The position numbers were made by a program, and so were the translations under genes. The notes under the pieces were generated by a model that worked only from the letters and a program-made list of their open reading frames with translations, made no database searches and was not told the DNA's origin. Positions 9,134 through 18,433 of a stretch of DNA of 51,271 bases are shown here, piece by piece. Each line of letters starts with the position of its first letter. Position 1 is the stretch's first letter. This stretch comes from a virus: IMG/VR virus record IMGVR_UViG_3300042325_000241, positions 1 through 51,271 of that record; one strand, written 5' to 3'.

Positions 9134-9658
9134 TTAACTCCTTGGGTTAAATAGTTCGTTCGCTGTTGACTGGCGCATACCGAAGTATCTGTCTAGTTCG
9201 TTGGAGAACAGTGATATCTTTCGGCTAACCTGCGCTTGTTGTGGAAGTAAAGCCTGTTCATTTTTCTCAATGTCAAAAACACGATCACCGTTTCTAAACT
9301 GCTCTAGCGCAGCTTCTGATTCTTTTGCCCTAGATGTCATTGCGTCTAAGTCAGCACCACCGTACCCTCTGCGTGATATCAGTAGCCCGTACGCTATGTC
9401 ACAACAAATTCTGTTGAGGTAGGCCTTAGAGTCTGGTGCCATGTCTCGTAGGTCGGCAAGTAGATATCTCTCACCTGCAAGGATTGCACAATTGATCATA
9501 CCCGAAGCGTCAGAAAGGGCGGTCTGTACGACCACCCCCGCTAAACCATTTCCAGTTAGTTCGGCCTCCGTAGCCCGTTGATCAGTGTCTAGCACTAGAT
9601 CCCCAATTCTACGGAGGTCATACCTAGCCAGTAAATCAAGCACCGTTGCGTGTGCCAT
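9134..9658 (-). CDS. head-tail connector/adaptor, DUF1320-like
   Basis: This encodes 174 residues, its ATG overlapping the capsid gene stop (TAATG). It is a helical protein starting with LDLLARYDLRRIGDLVLD and continuing with INCAILAGERY and ICCDIAYGLLISRRGY. That layout (short N-terminal helix, 'D..RIGDL', helical bundle, 'DIA..LL..R') resembles the Mu gp36/DUF1320-type adaptors that follow the major capsid gene. The assignment is by memory of the family and by location directly after the capsid gene. Confidence 0.65.
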   Translation of the reverse strand: MAHATVLDLLARYDLRRIGDLVLDTDQRATEAELTGNGLAGVVVQTALSDASGMINCAILAGERYLLADLRDMAPDSKAYLNRICCDIAYGLLISRRGYGGADLDAMTSRAKESEAALEQFRNGDRVFDIEKNEQALLPQQAQVSRKISLFSNELDRYFGMRQSTANELFNPRS

Positions 9659-10758
9659 TACGACACCACATTGGTGAACTTGAACGCAGTGATAGGTGCA
9701 ACAACTTCAATACCGTAGTCTTCTACGATACGAGCATTGATGCGCCTGTTGTCTGGATCGTCCTTCTGTTCAACAGTCATTTCTTCGTATGCGAACAGGT
9801 GCACGGTGGAGAATGAAGGCGAACCTTCAAACCCAACTAGATCACCTGGTCGTGCAAGAATCCATGCCTCGTTGTCGCCCAACACATAGTCGGTTGCTCT
9901 GGTAGCACCCTTCTTGTTGGATACTTTTACAACATCTTCGATGATGATGTCATAACCGTACAACTTGTCAGGTAAACCATATTTACCATTCATGCTGTCG
10001 GAGTCTCCACGGATCTGAGCAAGTGCCACTGGGGACTCTTTCAGGTAGGTGTGGAGTTCTTTGGAACGGCTAAGTGCATCAGCAACGGTTGGGTTGATGA
10101 TCATGCACATTTCTTTAGGACCACAAGCACCCAGGGTGTCCTTGTTGATCTTTCTAGCCACTGCATTGAGTGCCTGTTTGATAACAGGCCCTTTAGATGT
10201 GCCTTGGTTAGTGTCACCGGAGTCACCACCTATTAGAGCGGTACCACCTGTGTAGGCGTTAGAAGCAGCAATACAGCTAATGGTGGAGATATCATTGATA
10301 CCTGAACCAACTGCGCCCTGCAATTTATCCCAGACTTTAACAACTCGCGCTGTCATAGCCTGTTGAGCATTGATTGCGCTGTAGGAAGCTACGATCTTCC
10401 AATCAGCCTGATCAACTGCTTTATAGCCCAGCCTGAATGGGAACACATACCGTTGGGTATTGAAGTTCAGCCACTCAAACTTTTCATTATTCCACTCCCC
10501 GTGTGGAGCATCATTACCGTCATGCCATACATGATCTTTAAGATCACTGTAAGCAACACGACCAGCTTGTTCTGCATTAAGTTTCAGGTAGTAGCCTGAA
10601 GACTTTTTAACAGGGGTGATGGTGATATACTTGTTCAACGCAAAGTCTTTAGGATTGCGACTGAACGATACCACAAGTTGACCAGTAGCGTCAAAGCTTG
10701 GGATATATGTGTTTGTTCCTGATGGAAACTGGGCATTACCCGATACGAAATCTGCCAT
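9658..10758 (-). CDS. major capsid protein, HK97-fold type
   Basis: This encodes 366 residues from an ATG preceded by AAGGAT. It has typical capsid features: an N-terminal arm, a long central segment with AINAQQAMTARVVKVWDKLQ (spine-helix-like), a P-domain-like region with MCMIINPTVADALSRS, and a late beta-rich VLGDNEAWILARPG segment. It contains no long N-terminal scaffold domain, which agrees with a separate scaffold/protease-like gene upstream. It assembles the icosahedral shell. The neighbours (decoration-like protein before, connector after) support the call. Confidence 0.85.
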   Translation of the reverse strand: MADFVSGNAQFPSGTNTYIPSFDATGQLVVSFSRNPKDFALNKYITITPVKKSSGYYLKLNAEQAGRVAYSDLKDHVWHDGNDAPHGEWNNEKFEWLNFNTQRYVFPFRLGYKAVDQADWKIVASYSAINAQQAMTARVVKVWDKLQGAVGSGINDISTISCIAASNAYTGGTALIGGDSGDTNQGTSKGPVIKQALNAVARKINKDTLGACGPKEMCMIINPTVADALSRSKELHTYLKESPVALAQIRGDSDSMNGKYGLPDKLYGYDIIIEDVVKVSNKKGATRATDYVLGDNEAWILARPGDLVGFEGSPSFSTVHLFAYEEMTVEQKDDPDNRRINARIVEDYGIEVVAPITAFKFTNVVS

Positions 10759-10785
10759 GATGTTTATCCTTAATTAGTTAATTTG

Positions 10786-11211
10786 TTAAGCAACAACCAC
10801 AACATGTGGGTTGACTTGGATAAGAACCTTTTCACCTGCATTAACGGTGTTGAGTGCGGTACCACCTACATTGTAAGTACCAGCAGTAACCCCAATGTTG
10901 ATAGCTTTGCCATCAGCATCGGACTTAACCTTAGTACCTGCGGTAACACCACCAGTACCTGCTACGATCATGCAAACATCGCCTAGGCCAAACACCTTAA
11001 GTGTTTTGCCCACACTAGCTGCTACACCACTCTCCGTGCCACCCAACAGGGTTGCAAGGTTAGGTGGTGCAAATGTGCCTTCTTGGGACACACCGATGAT
11101 GGACTGGGTGGAAGCGGAACACTGTGAAATAGTGAACTCGCCTGTGATTCGCACGAAACGCGCAGGGAAAATATCTCCACCTGCAATAAAAGCTGGATTG
11201 TACAAAGGCAT
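10786..11211 (-). CDS. head decoration/stabilisation-like protein (DUF2190-like)
   Basis: This encodes 141 residues from an ATG with AGGAG upstream. It is Gly/Ala/Thr/Val-rich with VTAGTKVKSDADGKAINIG, a pattern typical of small beta-barrel capsid proteins of the DUF2190/decoration type ('G..V..G..V..D..G.A'). It lies between the scaffold-like gene and the major capsid gene, where such proteins are usual. It would bind the outer capsid surface. The family call is from memory and not searched. Confidence 0.65.
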   Translation of the reverse strand: MPLYNPAFIAGGDIFPARFVRITGEFTISQCSASTQSIIGVSQEGTFAPPNLATLLGGTESGVAASVGKTLKVFGLGDVCMIVAGTGGVTAGTKVKSDADGKAINIGVTAGTYNVGGTALNTVNAGEKVLIQVNPHVVVVA

Positions 11212-11226
11212 GAATTAATCTCCTAG

Positions 11227-12381
11227 TTAAAGTACTTTTTCGGCATTCATTTTACCGAGTGCTTCTTGGTATGAAATGCCATTAGCAGTTGCGTATTCAA
11301 TAGCACTTGCCACTTCGTCCTTGGTTCGCCCACGAGGTCCACCTGAACGGGATTCTTGATAGTATGAGCTTCTTGCACCGAGTGGTGCACGCTGGTAACG
11401 CTTACGAATAATCTGGAGATGGGAACGGTAGGTTGTTTCTGGGAGTGATTGCACAAGTGCAAGCTCTTCACCACGATCCAACATATACCCTTCTGCTTCC
11501 AACTCAATTAGGTCCTTTTCGCGTTCTGCACGCTGGAACTTAATTTTGATAGTACGGATCTCCTTTTGAAGGAGTTGGTTTTCCTGTTCCACCCTGGAGA
11601 GTTTAATCCTGTCATACTTTCCACTACGGGATTGTCTGATAGGTTCTTCTTCTTCGGTGGATTCTTCTGGCATAGGTTCTTCACCACCCTCTTCAGGCAT
11701 TGGAGGTTGTTCACCACCCATGCTAGGGTCTTCCATGCCTTGCTCAGGCATAGGAGGTTGTTCACCGGGCATTCCTTCAGGAGGCATACCACCTTCTTCA
11801 GGTGCACCTTCTGCACCACCCTGTTGAGAGAGTTGGGTAAGAAATTGCCAAACATCCGTTTGTTGGAGTCCTGCTAAAACGCCTTCAATAATTCCTTGTT
11901 GATCATTCATTCCTATAGTCCTTTGATATTTTTTAACCCCGCCCTTAGATAAGCGGAGTAGGCCTAAGTCTCGTTCTGGAGTAGTTGCACCGAGCAAACT
12001 AATCGGGTCTATTTTGTAATCCGATAACCACAGTTCAATGGATCTCCTTGGGAAACCTCGAACCTTATCAGCAGCATGTTTGAAGAACTTGAAAGTTGCT
12101 GTGATGCACTTTCTACCAGTCTTGAAGAAGGGTTCCACCTTTAGGTTGGTTGCGTAACCAACTATCTCAGGCTGATCATCCTCACTAGCATCGTCCTTGG
12201 TGTGACCTATGACGAGTGGTATCTCATCACCAGTACTACCCATGCGCTTATTGTTGACACGAACTATCTCAGATAGCTTCTTCTGGTCGAGCCTAATCAC
12301 CACATTCCCCTTACCATCCTTAAGCTCATGCTCGTCCAGAATTGGTACATGGTGTTTTACAATCATCTCATTGTCTTCCAT
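11227..12381 (-). CDS. capsid scaffold / prohead-protease-like protein
   Basis: This encodes 384 residues from the ATG at 12381 with AGGAG 4 nt upstream. The N-terminal ~150 residues include PLVIGHTKDD, EIVGYATNL and FPRRSIELWLSDYKID followed by ISLLGATTPE. This pattern (GHT, VGY, P.RS.E, LLG...P) is characteristic of the Mu-gpI-like protease/scaffold group. Residues ~185-245 are an acidic Gly/Pro/Met/Glu linker, followed by a charged coiled-coil-like segment (SRVEQENQLLQKEIRTIKIK), as expected of a scaffold. Whether it retains protease activity cannot be judged. Confidence 0.7.
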   Translation of the reverse strand: MEDNEMIVKHHVPILDEHELKDGKGNVVIRLDQKKLSEIVRVNNKRMGSTGDEIPLVIGHTKDDASEDDQPEIVGYATNLKVEPFFKTGRKCITATFKFFKHAADKVRGFPRRSIELWLSDYKIDPISLLGATTPERDLGLLRLSKGGVKKYQRTIGMNDQQGIIEGVLAGLQQTDVWQFLTQLSQQGGAEGAPEEGGMPPEGMPGEQPPMPEQGMEDPSMGGEQPPMPEEGGEEPMPEESTEEEEPIRQSRSGKYDRIKLSRVEQENQLLQKEIRTIKIKFQRAEREKDLIELEAEGYMLDRGEELALVQSLPETTYRSHLQIIRKRYQRAPLGARSSYYQESRSGGPRGRTKDEVASAIEYATANGISYQEALGKMNAEKVL

Positions 12382-15300
12382 TAAACTCCTCGCAGTTTTT
12401 TAATCATATGTGTTAGGTTGGAGTCTTTTTCGAAGCGTTTTACACCATCGTCCTTAGGTGCAAACTGTCCCCCGTTGTACTGCGCTCCCCTGAAGTTCAC
12501 ACCGTGTTTACCTGCACGGTATTGGTCCTTAGCGTGTGCGGACTTCTTAGCAAACTTCTGTGGTTGTGGTGTTCTCATTTTGTCCCAAACCTTTCCTGCT
12601 TTGTTGTACTCCTTCTCTGCTGCCTTTGAGAAGGCGCGCAGTGAAGGTACTGCATGTTTTAGTTCTGCACTGATTGCTTCTAGGGAGAAGTAATCCCCAT
12701 CCTTAGCATCTTCGATCAGGTGTTGAGCATGTTCTGGTATCAACTGTTGCACTTGCAAACTGTCTATTAGCTTCTTTAGCCCACTGCTCTGGAGTACGGT
12801 CCTAGCGTGCTCCTTGCAGTACATTTCTCTTCGGTTAGATTCACTCGTCATATCGTCATAGAGGCTAGGGTCATTACTTAGGCTGTTAACTGCGCCCTCT
12901 ATGTCTTCCCACTTTGCATTTGGTACTAATTGTTGGTATTTAGATAAATGTTCCGGCTTTATGTTACTTAGGTCTTGTTGCAGTAAGTCCCCAACGGGTG
13001 GTAGTTCCTTGTTAGGTGTGTTGTGTTGTCGTAAGAATCCCTCAAGGATTCTTCGACTACGGTCAAATTTTATTTTGGCTTTGGTTGTGGTTTTGCGGGA
13101 GAGTTGCTGGGCTTTCCCTGCGCTTTGATTACCGGCTGGTACGGCATTATTATTGGCTTGGGGTTGGGGTTGACCACCCATCTGTGCATTTTCATATTCA
13201 CCTATTATATTTTGGTAAGCTTGTCTGGACTTTGGAAGTGCACCTGCACTGTTCCAATCTCCATTATGCCCGACAATTTCACCTTGTCCAGAATTTTCTT
13301 CTACATTTAAGTTATTTAATGTAGCAAATTGGGAAACGATGTTTCGCTTCTCCCTGTTTGGATCGAACACCATCACCTTGGTGGACTTCGCTCCAGGCAT
13401 TATTGTCTTGTAGTTTATACCCGCTAGGTCGAACTGTTCTTTAACCGCACCGACATCGGTGTTAGGGTGCTCGATGTGGTACATTGCGTCTGGACCGTTA
13501 GGGTTTGGTGTAAAGACTAGCATGGATTTCTTCTGTCCTGAGATACCGTGCCATGCTGCTAAGTACTTCAGCTTTTGTGCAAGTGTCCCAATAGGGGCCA
13601 TGTGCACGATGGATTCTTCTGACCCAACTGGACCATCATGGATCGCATTCTGAGCACTAGTCTCCACACCAGCCTTGGAGTTGATTTGGTTGCCTAGTGC
13701 GCCCTGGGCTAGGTTCTTGCCACCGGGAGAGCGTGCGATGGAGTTAGCAAAGGGCTTGTTGGTTCTGGTAGCTGCGGGTGTTCCCGTCATACCATTGGGG
13801 GTGGGGGTGAACTGTGCGAACTTGAGTAGTTTCCCAACCTTGCGTTGTTGCACCTTCTCACCTAAAACACCTGCTGCACTTTGCATAAAGGGTTTGCCAG
13901 TACCTGAACCATGGTTAACCGCCATAAGGTTTACAAAGGTTTCAGCGTGTTTGCGTAGTTGTTTGGGGATTAGGTCATAGATCCTAGTTTCTGGACTAAC
14001 CCCACCCCGTTTTATTCCTTCGATGAGTTCTTTAAGGCTCTTATGTGCACGACTCTGCGTGCTGCTAGCCTTAGAAGCATTCGGTGAATTTCCGTGTCTG
14101 GATTGGGTTTTTGCCATAAAGCTGGCAAGCTCTTGATCTTGGTCGGTAGTGCCATGTAAAATCTCCTTACCTATGTTTGAAAATTCTTCAACCTTGTCCA
14201 TGTCTCCCACAGTCATAGTGGTGAGTGCTCCCATCATGGTCATACCTTTGAATGCTGCGTATTCTGTTATTCCCTTTAGGCCACTCCAACCTGAGGCTTG
14301 TATATCTGCTGCTTCCCAGTTGTTTTTCTTTTCAGGGGTGTTGTAATAGCCCGAAGCTGGGTGTTGTTCGTTTACTTGTATCTTATTTAGGATTGCTGCT
14401 TGTTCTTCAAACCCCGCAGCAATGAATTTATAATCTGCATCCATTAGCAGGGTGTTATCTTTTTCATTCCATTTTTGACTAAACCTACCTTGGTTAACTC
14501 CGTGTCGGTACGACTCCCACACATCTAACACACCTTTGTCCATTACACCAAAGCACGCTAGTCGGAAGTTCTCTATTTTAGGTCCACCTTCAAATAATGG
14601 AGTGCTTAAGCCCAGTACCTTTTTATCATCCCCCGTGAGTGCACTAAGAATGGAAGCACCGTACACAGACTCTTTGTCCTTTTTTAGTTCAGGGTCTAGG
14701 AGTTCCTTCTGTTTTCTATCAGGGTCTTTTAACGCCATCCACTTGGCTAGTGGCTTTTTCATATTCCCGTCATCGTCCATACCATCTTCGTCATTGGAGG
14801 ACAGTAGCAAAGGTGCTGTTTTATTCTTCTCCACCCATTTTATAAGTGCAGCATAGTCCTTATGGTCAGCTTTAGGTTCTTTCTCTTTGTACTCTTCCCA
14901 CGCGTCCCATATATGTAACGCAATGACCATATTAGACTTCACTGAGATGCCTGGGGAGGTTGCTGCAAGTACCGCACAGAACCTAGCACTGTCTAAACCA
15001 TTCCTAAGGAAGGGTGTCATGTTTTTAGGGGTTGGGTGTTTCTCCCACCTAGTGTAAGCTTCTTTAACTTTATTTGTAATTGCTGTAGGGTTGTTTTCCT
15101 CATGGTCGGGGCCTTGTCGGTTTTCATGTAAACCAAACATACCGTGGAACAACTTGGCTGAATCGGTGTACCATTTCTTTTTGCTAACCCCAATTGCAGA
15201 AGCACCTGCCATGGTGTTGTTGCTTAGGGTACTGTTATACGCAGCTAGTCCATTCACTAGGGCGTTGTGAGTCACCTTCATGTCATCATTGCTGAAGATC

Positions 15301-16328
15301 TTGTGTGCAATGTGGTCCTCAGGTAGAACCTGTGCTAACTGTTGTCGGGTAATCCCAGTTTTTAAGTCTCCCCCAACATCCTGTAGTTGCTCTTCAAAGT
15401 TGGGGGGGTAAGTTTGGGGTGTTCTGCGTTCTGCAAGCGGGTGGGCTAGGTTTGCTTCTGCATCTATTGCATGTATTCGTGCTGCCTTACTAGGTCCTTT
15501 AGGCGTGTTCTTTATTTTAGAGTTGGCGTACTCCATTGCAGATTTTTTATCTTGGTGCAATGTGCCAGGTATGTTGTCACCCAGTGTGGTGGCTCTTCTA
15601 AACCCATTAGGATCTTGTTTGCGCCATAGGTCTAGTTCTTTTTGTGGAACATTTTGTCCAGACAAGTATTGTTTACCGTTGAGGGTGAACAATCCCGCAC
15701 CTACATAGTAACCGCTATCCCCTTTGACAAAGTCCTCAGGGGACTGTCCAAAGGTTTTTTGTTCCCCGTTGAGAAGTCCCTTATTGCCAGGTATATCATT
15801 TACCCTAGGAAGGCTAGGCACTACGCTTGAAGGTATATGTTGGGAGTAACCCTTCCTAATAGCAGCAGGGGAGAACGCGTACTCTTGGGTGAGTTGGTCT
15901 ATTACATCTTTTTCTTGTGCGCTTCTCTCAGCACCTGGCTTTATAATGTCTTTGAAAAACCTTTTCTCTTTTTTAGGTGAGTTAGCCTTAGTGCTCTTTG
16001 GAATCTGGGCTAACCTTCTATCCCCCTGTTCCATGATGTAGGCCCGTTCCTCTTTACCCAAACGCTTACCGTTAACCCCTACATGTTTAGGGTCGGTTAG
16101 TGCGTGTGCAATATTCCCCCTTAACCAACCTGCACGAAGGTTACCCTCATGGTCACCTAGAGGTTTCTTTTTTTCTAGGGGTTTAGTTTTATCCTTAGGT
16201 GTACCTAACTTAGGTGTATCCACCTTAGGCACAGCTAGTGTCTTAGCTGCAAACTTGAGCGGACGCGGAAAGTTTGCTAGCTTATTGAAGGTTATTACAC
16301 CCTTTAAATATCTTTGAATATTGGGCAT
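12381..16328 (-). CDS. very large virion/cargo ('polyvalent'-like) protein, 1315 aa
   Basis: The protein is basic and mainly soluble. A central block has FCAVLAATSPGISVKSNM, LFEGGPKIENF and WEAADIQASGW. I recognise this as like the DUF7178-type domain of phage polyvalent proteins (ATSP...N, 'EGG.K..NF', final 'AQ...W'). The C-terminus has GVNFRGAQYNGGQFAPKD, a short motif also familiar from such proteins. It occupies the place where Mu-like head modules have the MuF minor head gene. It probably enters the head and may be co-injected. The rest is Gln/Asn/Pro-rich and unassigned. Confidence 0.55.
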   Translation of the reverse strand: MPNIQRYLKGVITFNKLANFPRPLKFAAKTLAVPKVDTPKLGTPKDKTKPLEKKKPLGDHEGNLRAGWLRGNIAHALTDPKHVGVNGKRLGKEERAYIMEQGDRRLAQIPKSTKANSPKKEKRFFKDIIKPGAERSAQEKDVIDQLTQEYAFSPAAIRKGYSQHIPSSVVPSLPRVNDIPGNKGLLNGEQKTFGQSPEDFVKGDSGYYVGAGLFTLNGKQYLSGQNVPQKELDLWRKQDPNGFRRATTLGDNIPGTLHQDKKSAMEYANSKIKNTPKGPSKAARIHAIDAEANLAHPLAERRTPQTYPPNFEEQLQDVGGDLKTGITRQQLAQVLPEDHIAHKIFSNDDMKVTHNALVNGLAAYNSTLSNNTMAGASAIGVSKKKWYTDSAKLFHGMFGLHENRQGPDHEENNPTAITNKVKEAYTRWEKHPTPKNMTPFLRNGLDSARFCAVLAATSPGISVKSNMVIALHIWDAWEEYKEKEPKADHKDYAALIKWVEKNKTAPLLLSSNDEDGMDDDGNMKKPLAKWMALKDPDRKQKELLDPELKKDKESVYGASILSALTGDDKKVLGLSTPLFEGGPKIENFRLACFGVMDKGVLDVWESYRHGVNQGRFSQKWNEKDNTLLMDADYKFIAAGFEEQAAILNKIQVNEQHPASGYYNTPEKKNNWEAADIQASGWSGLKGITEYAAFKGMTMMGALTTMTVGDMDKVEEFSNIGKEILHGTTDQDQELASFMAKTQSRHGNSPNASKASSTQSRAHKSLKELIEGIKRGGVSPETRIYDLIPKQLRKHAETFVNLMAVNHGSGTGKPFMQSAAGVLGEKVQQRKVGKLLKFAQFTPTPNGMTGTPAATRTNKPFANSIARSPGGKNLAQGALGNQINSKAGVETSAQNAIHDGPVGSEESIVHMAPIGTLAQKLKYLAAWHGISGQKKSMLVFTPNPNGPDAMYHIEHPNTDVGAVKEQFDLAGINYKTIMPGAKSTKVMVFDPNREKRNIVSQFATLNNLNVEENSGQGEIVGHNGDWNSAGALPKSRQAYQNIIGEYENAQMGGQPQPQANNNAVPAGNQSAGKAQQLSRKTTTKAKIKFDRSRRILEGFLRQHNTPNKELPPVGDLLQQDLSNIKPEHLSKYQQLVPNAKWEDIEGAVNSLSNDPSLYDDMTSESNRREMYCKEHARTVLQSSGLKKLIDSLQVQQLIPEHAQHLIEDAKDGDYFSLEAISAELKHAVPSLRAFSKAAEKEYNKAGKVWDKMRTPQPQKFAKKSAHAKDQYRAGKHGVNFRGAQYNGGQFAPKDDGVKRFEKDSNLTHMIKKLRGV

Positions 16329-16329
16329 C

Positions 16330-17829
16330 TTATCTACGCCCTCGTAGTCGTGGAAATAGGGGCTTTCTTTGTGCAGGTGCCTGTTGTGTCGGTTTAGGGG
16401 TATCTACGACAGGAACGGGGTTATTAGAGGCCTTAATAGTATCTGCAATGGGATTAGACTTACTGATGGGGGGCATCTTGTTTACACCTATCTTAGGCGC
16501 AGGTTTTGCTCTACCCGAACCGAATCCACCAAAACTTGTGTCACCTACAGGACCCCCAATTGGAGCAGGGACTTGTGGTTTACTGGGTATTTGTGGTTTG
16601 CTAGGCACCTCTGGGTTTTCTGGAACCACTAGGTTCTGGTAAGTCTTTCCAGTTGGTTTTGGTGCAGGTGGTTTTTGTGGTACTGGTGGTTGTTGTGGTA
16701 CTACTGCCTTAGGTGGTACAGGTGGAACAATACCCGTCTGTTTAGGCAGCATAGGACGGTCATTCATGTCCTTATTGGGGTTCCTAGGGTTAGGTACCTG
16801 CCCAGTAGGTGGTCGAACAGGTCTTGGGATGTTTCCACGCTCCAGGTTGAAGTCGTGCACATACTTCTGCTCACCCGCACCTAGCTTGGTGTAATCGTCT
16901 GGTGGTCTAGTAGAACCTTCAGCCTTCATGCGTGCATTGTTCTGAGTTTGAAAAGTTGTCATAGCCGTGTTCTGCTCTGGGGATAGACCGCTCCCAGTTG
17001 GTGCAACTTTTGCAGGAGCTTGGTTGTTTAGAGATCCGTCAGGGCGTATTACACCTTGCTCCCGCATTTTTGCAAGGAAGGGATCACCTGAGCCTGGAGT
17101 ACCGTTCCACTGACCCGGTGCAAATGTTCCACCTTGTGGTACAGGGGGAGGCGTTGTCTTTGCAACAGGTGCAGGTGTTGGTGCTGCAAGTGGTGCTTGT
17201 GGAACCCCAGTAGGTCCGTTCTGTTTCACTAGTTGTGCGGATCGTTGTCCATTAGCAGCGTAGTTTGCACCACCTTGATCCATGGAACCCTTTTCCCAAC
17301 CGTTCTTAGCCTCTTCTCTCCTTCTATCACCACTGATGTCAACAGATCTAGAAGGGTTGATGGTGTTAACACGGGAGTTCTGGATACCACCGCTAGACTG
17401 TTCGCGTTTGATATCGGCCATCACACTATTGTGTTGTGAGTGTTGAGTAGATTCAGATCTAGTGTCCCTACTGTTAACACCTGGAGTGTTAGGTTTATAC
17501 CCGTTAGCATCAAGTAGACCCGCTCGTATCATTGCACTGCCAGTACCGGGTCCACCTCGGCCAATCTGTTCTTGATCAACAGCTACCTCAGTATCCTTCT
17601 GTAGCTTATTACCGTAGTTCACGCCTCCGTAAACTGTGTCAGTACTCTGTTGCGGAATAGGGTTGTTCTGGTTCCACTTGTGTTGTGCATCCATACCCGC
17701 TGGTGTGGTAGGGTTATTGTAGATCTGCTGACCCGCAGCATTTGCACCACGCTGTCTAACATTCTGCAATTGTTGTGCATTTGACGCAGATTCACCGGGA
17801 GTTCCTAAACCATTTTCTCTTGGTGGCAT
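16330..17829 (-). CDS. Pro/Gln/Asn-rich head-region protein (499 aa)
   Basis: The ATG at 17829 overlaps the end of the upstream gene and has AAGGAAA before it. The protein is low-complexity throughout, rich in Pro, Gln, Asn, Gly and Lys, with repeated PVPPK / PSKPQ(I/V)P blocks in the second half. It has no membrane segment and no recognised domain. It is probably largely disordered. It lies between the portal and the large cargo-like protein, so a virion-associated or assembly role is inferred. Confidence 0.6.
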   Translation of the reverse strand: MPPRENGLGTPGESASNAQQLQNVRQRGANAAGQQIYNNPTTPAGMDAQHKWNQNNPIPQQSTDTVYGGVNYGNKLQKDTEVAVDQEQIGRGGPGTGSAMIRAGLLDANGYKPNTPGVNSRDTRSESTQHSQHNSVMADIKREQSSGGIQNSRVNTINPSRSVDISGDRRREEAKNGWEKGSMDQGGANYAANGQRSAQLVKQNGPTGVPQAPLAAPTPAPVAKTTPPPVPQGGTFAPGQWNGTPGSGDPFLAKMREQGVIRPDGSLNNQAPAKVAPTGSGLSPEQNTAMTTFQTQNNARMKAEGSTRPPDDYTKLGAGEQKYVHDFNLERGNIPRPVRPPTGQVPNPRNPNKDMNDRPMLPKQTGIVPPVPPKAVVPQQPPVPQKPPAPKPTGKTYQNLVVPENPEVPSKPQIPSKPQVPAPIGGPVGDTSFGGFGSGRAKPAPKIGVNKMPPISKSNPIADTIKASNNPVPVVDTPKPTQQAPAQRKPLFPRLRGRR

Positions 17830-18020
17830 TATTTTTTCCTTAGTTTTGTAGGACCTATTGCGTAAGAACCATCTGGCCTACGCTCCATCCTGTTTGAATT
17901 AGGGTCCCATGGGAGGGGTATTAGTGGGGCCTTCTCAGTGGGTTTAATAGTAGGACCCCCACCTAATTTCGTAGGTGGTAGGGTTTTATTTAATTTTGGG
18001 TTGAGTGAGTCAATAGGCAT
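17829..18020 (-). CDS. small Pro-rich head-region protein (63 aa)
   Basis: The start at 18020 has AAGG upstream and the end overlaps the next gene. The composition is Pro/Lys-rich (LPPTKLGGGPTIKPTEKAP). It shares this low-complexity style with its neighbours. No function was recognised. Confidence 0.5.
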   Translation of the reverse strand: MPIDSLNPKLNKTLPPTKLGGGPTIKPTEKAPLIPLPWDPNSNRMERRPDGSYAIGPTKLRKK

Positions 18021-18035
18021 GGTAATGCACCTTAA

Positions 18036-18368
18036 TTAGCAGGGGCCTGATGAACCGTCTTTACGCTTACCCCAGTTGGGTAAATTGGTGTTAGTACCTG
18101 ATGGGATTGAACCACTACCAGCCTCTGCTTTATATTTTGGCGCAGTGGATTTAGGTCCAAACGCTCTTTGTGACTGGTTATCGGGCCTACCTTTTCCAGT
18201 CATGGCTTTGTAATCATTTCTAGCACGGGCTTGCGAGTTTTTGTTTGTGGTTCTTCGCACTTGATCTTTTACGGTATCCCCTATTTCAGGAGCATCTGTT
18301 TTTTTAGTCACCTTTGTGTCTTTTTTAGTTTGAAACTTTTTGTACTTGTCCTTCTTAGATTCTTCCAT
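18036..18368 (-). CDS. basic head-region protein (110 aa)
   Basis: A good ribosome site (AGGAG) precedes the ATG. The protein is highly charged (many Lys/Arg/Asp) and probably disordered, ending GTNTNLPNWGKRKDGSSGPC. No family was recognised. It lies just after the portal in the head operon. Confidence 0.55.
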   Translation of the reverse strand: MEESKKDKYKKFQTKKDTKVTKKTDAPEIGDTVKDQVRRTTNKNSQARARNDYKAMTGKGRPDNQSQRAFGPKSTAPKYKAEAGSGSIPSGTNTNLPNWGKRKDGSSGPC

Positions 18369-18433
18369 TGCAAAACTCCTAAGGTTGTAAATAGAACACG
18401 CAGTATTAATATTTCACACAAGGGCAGGGGGCA

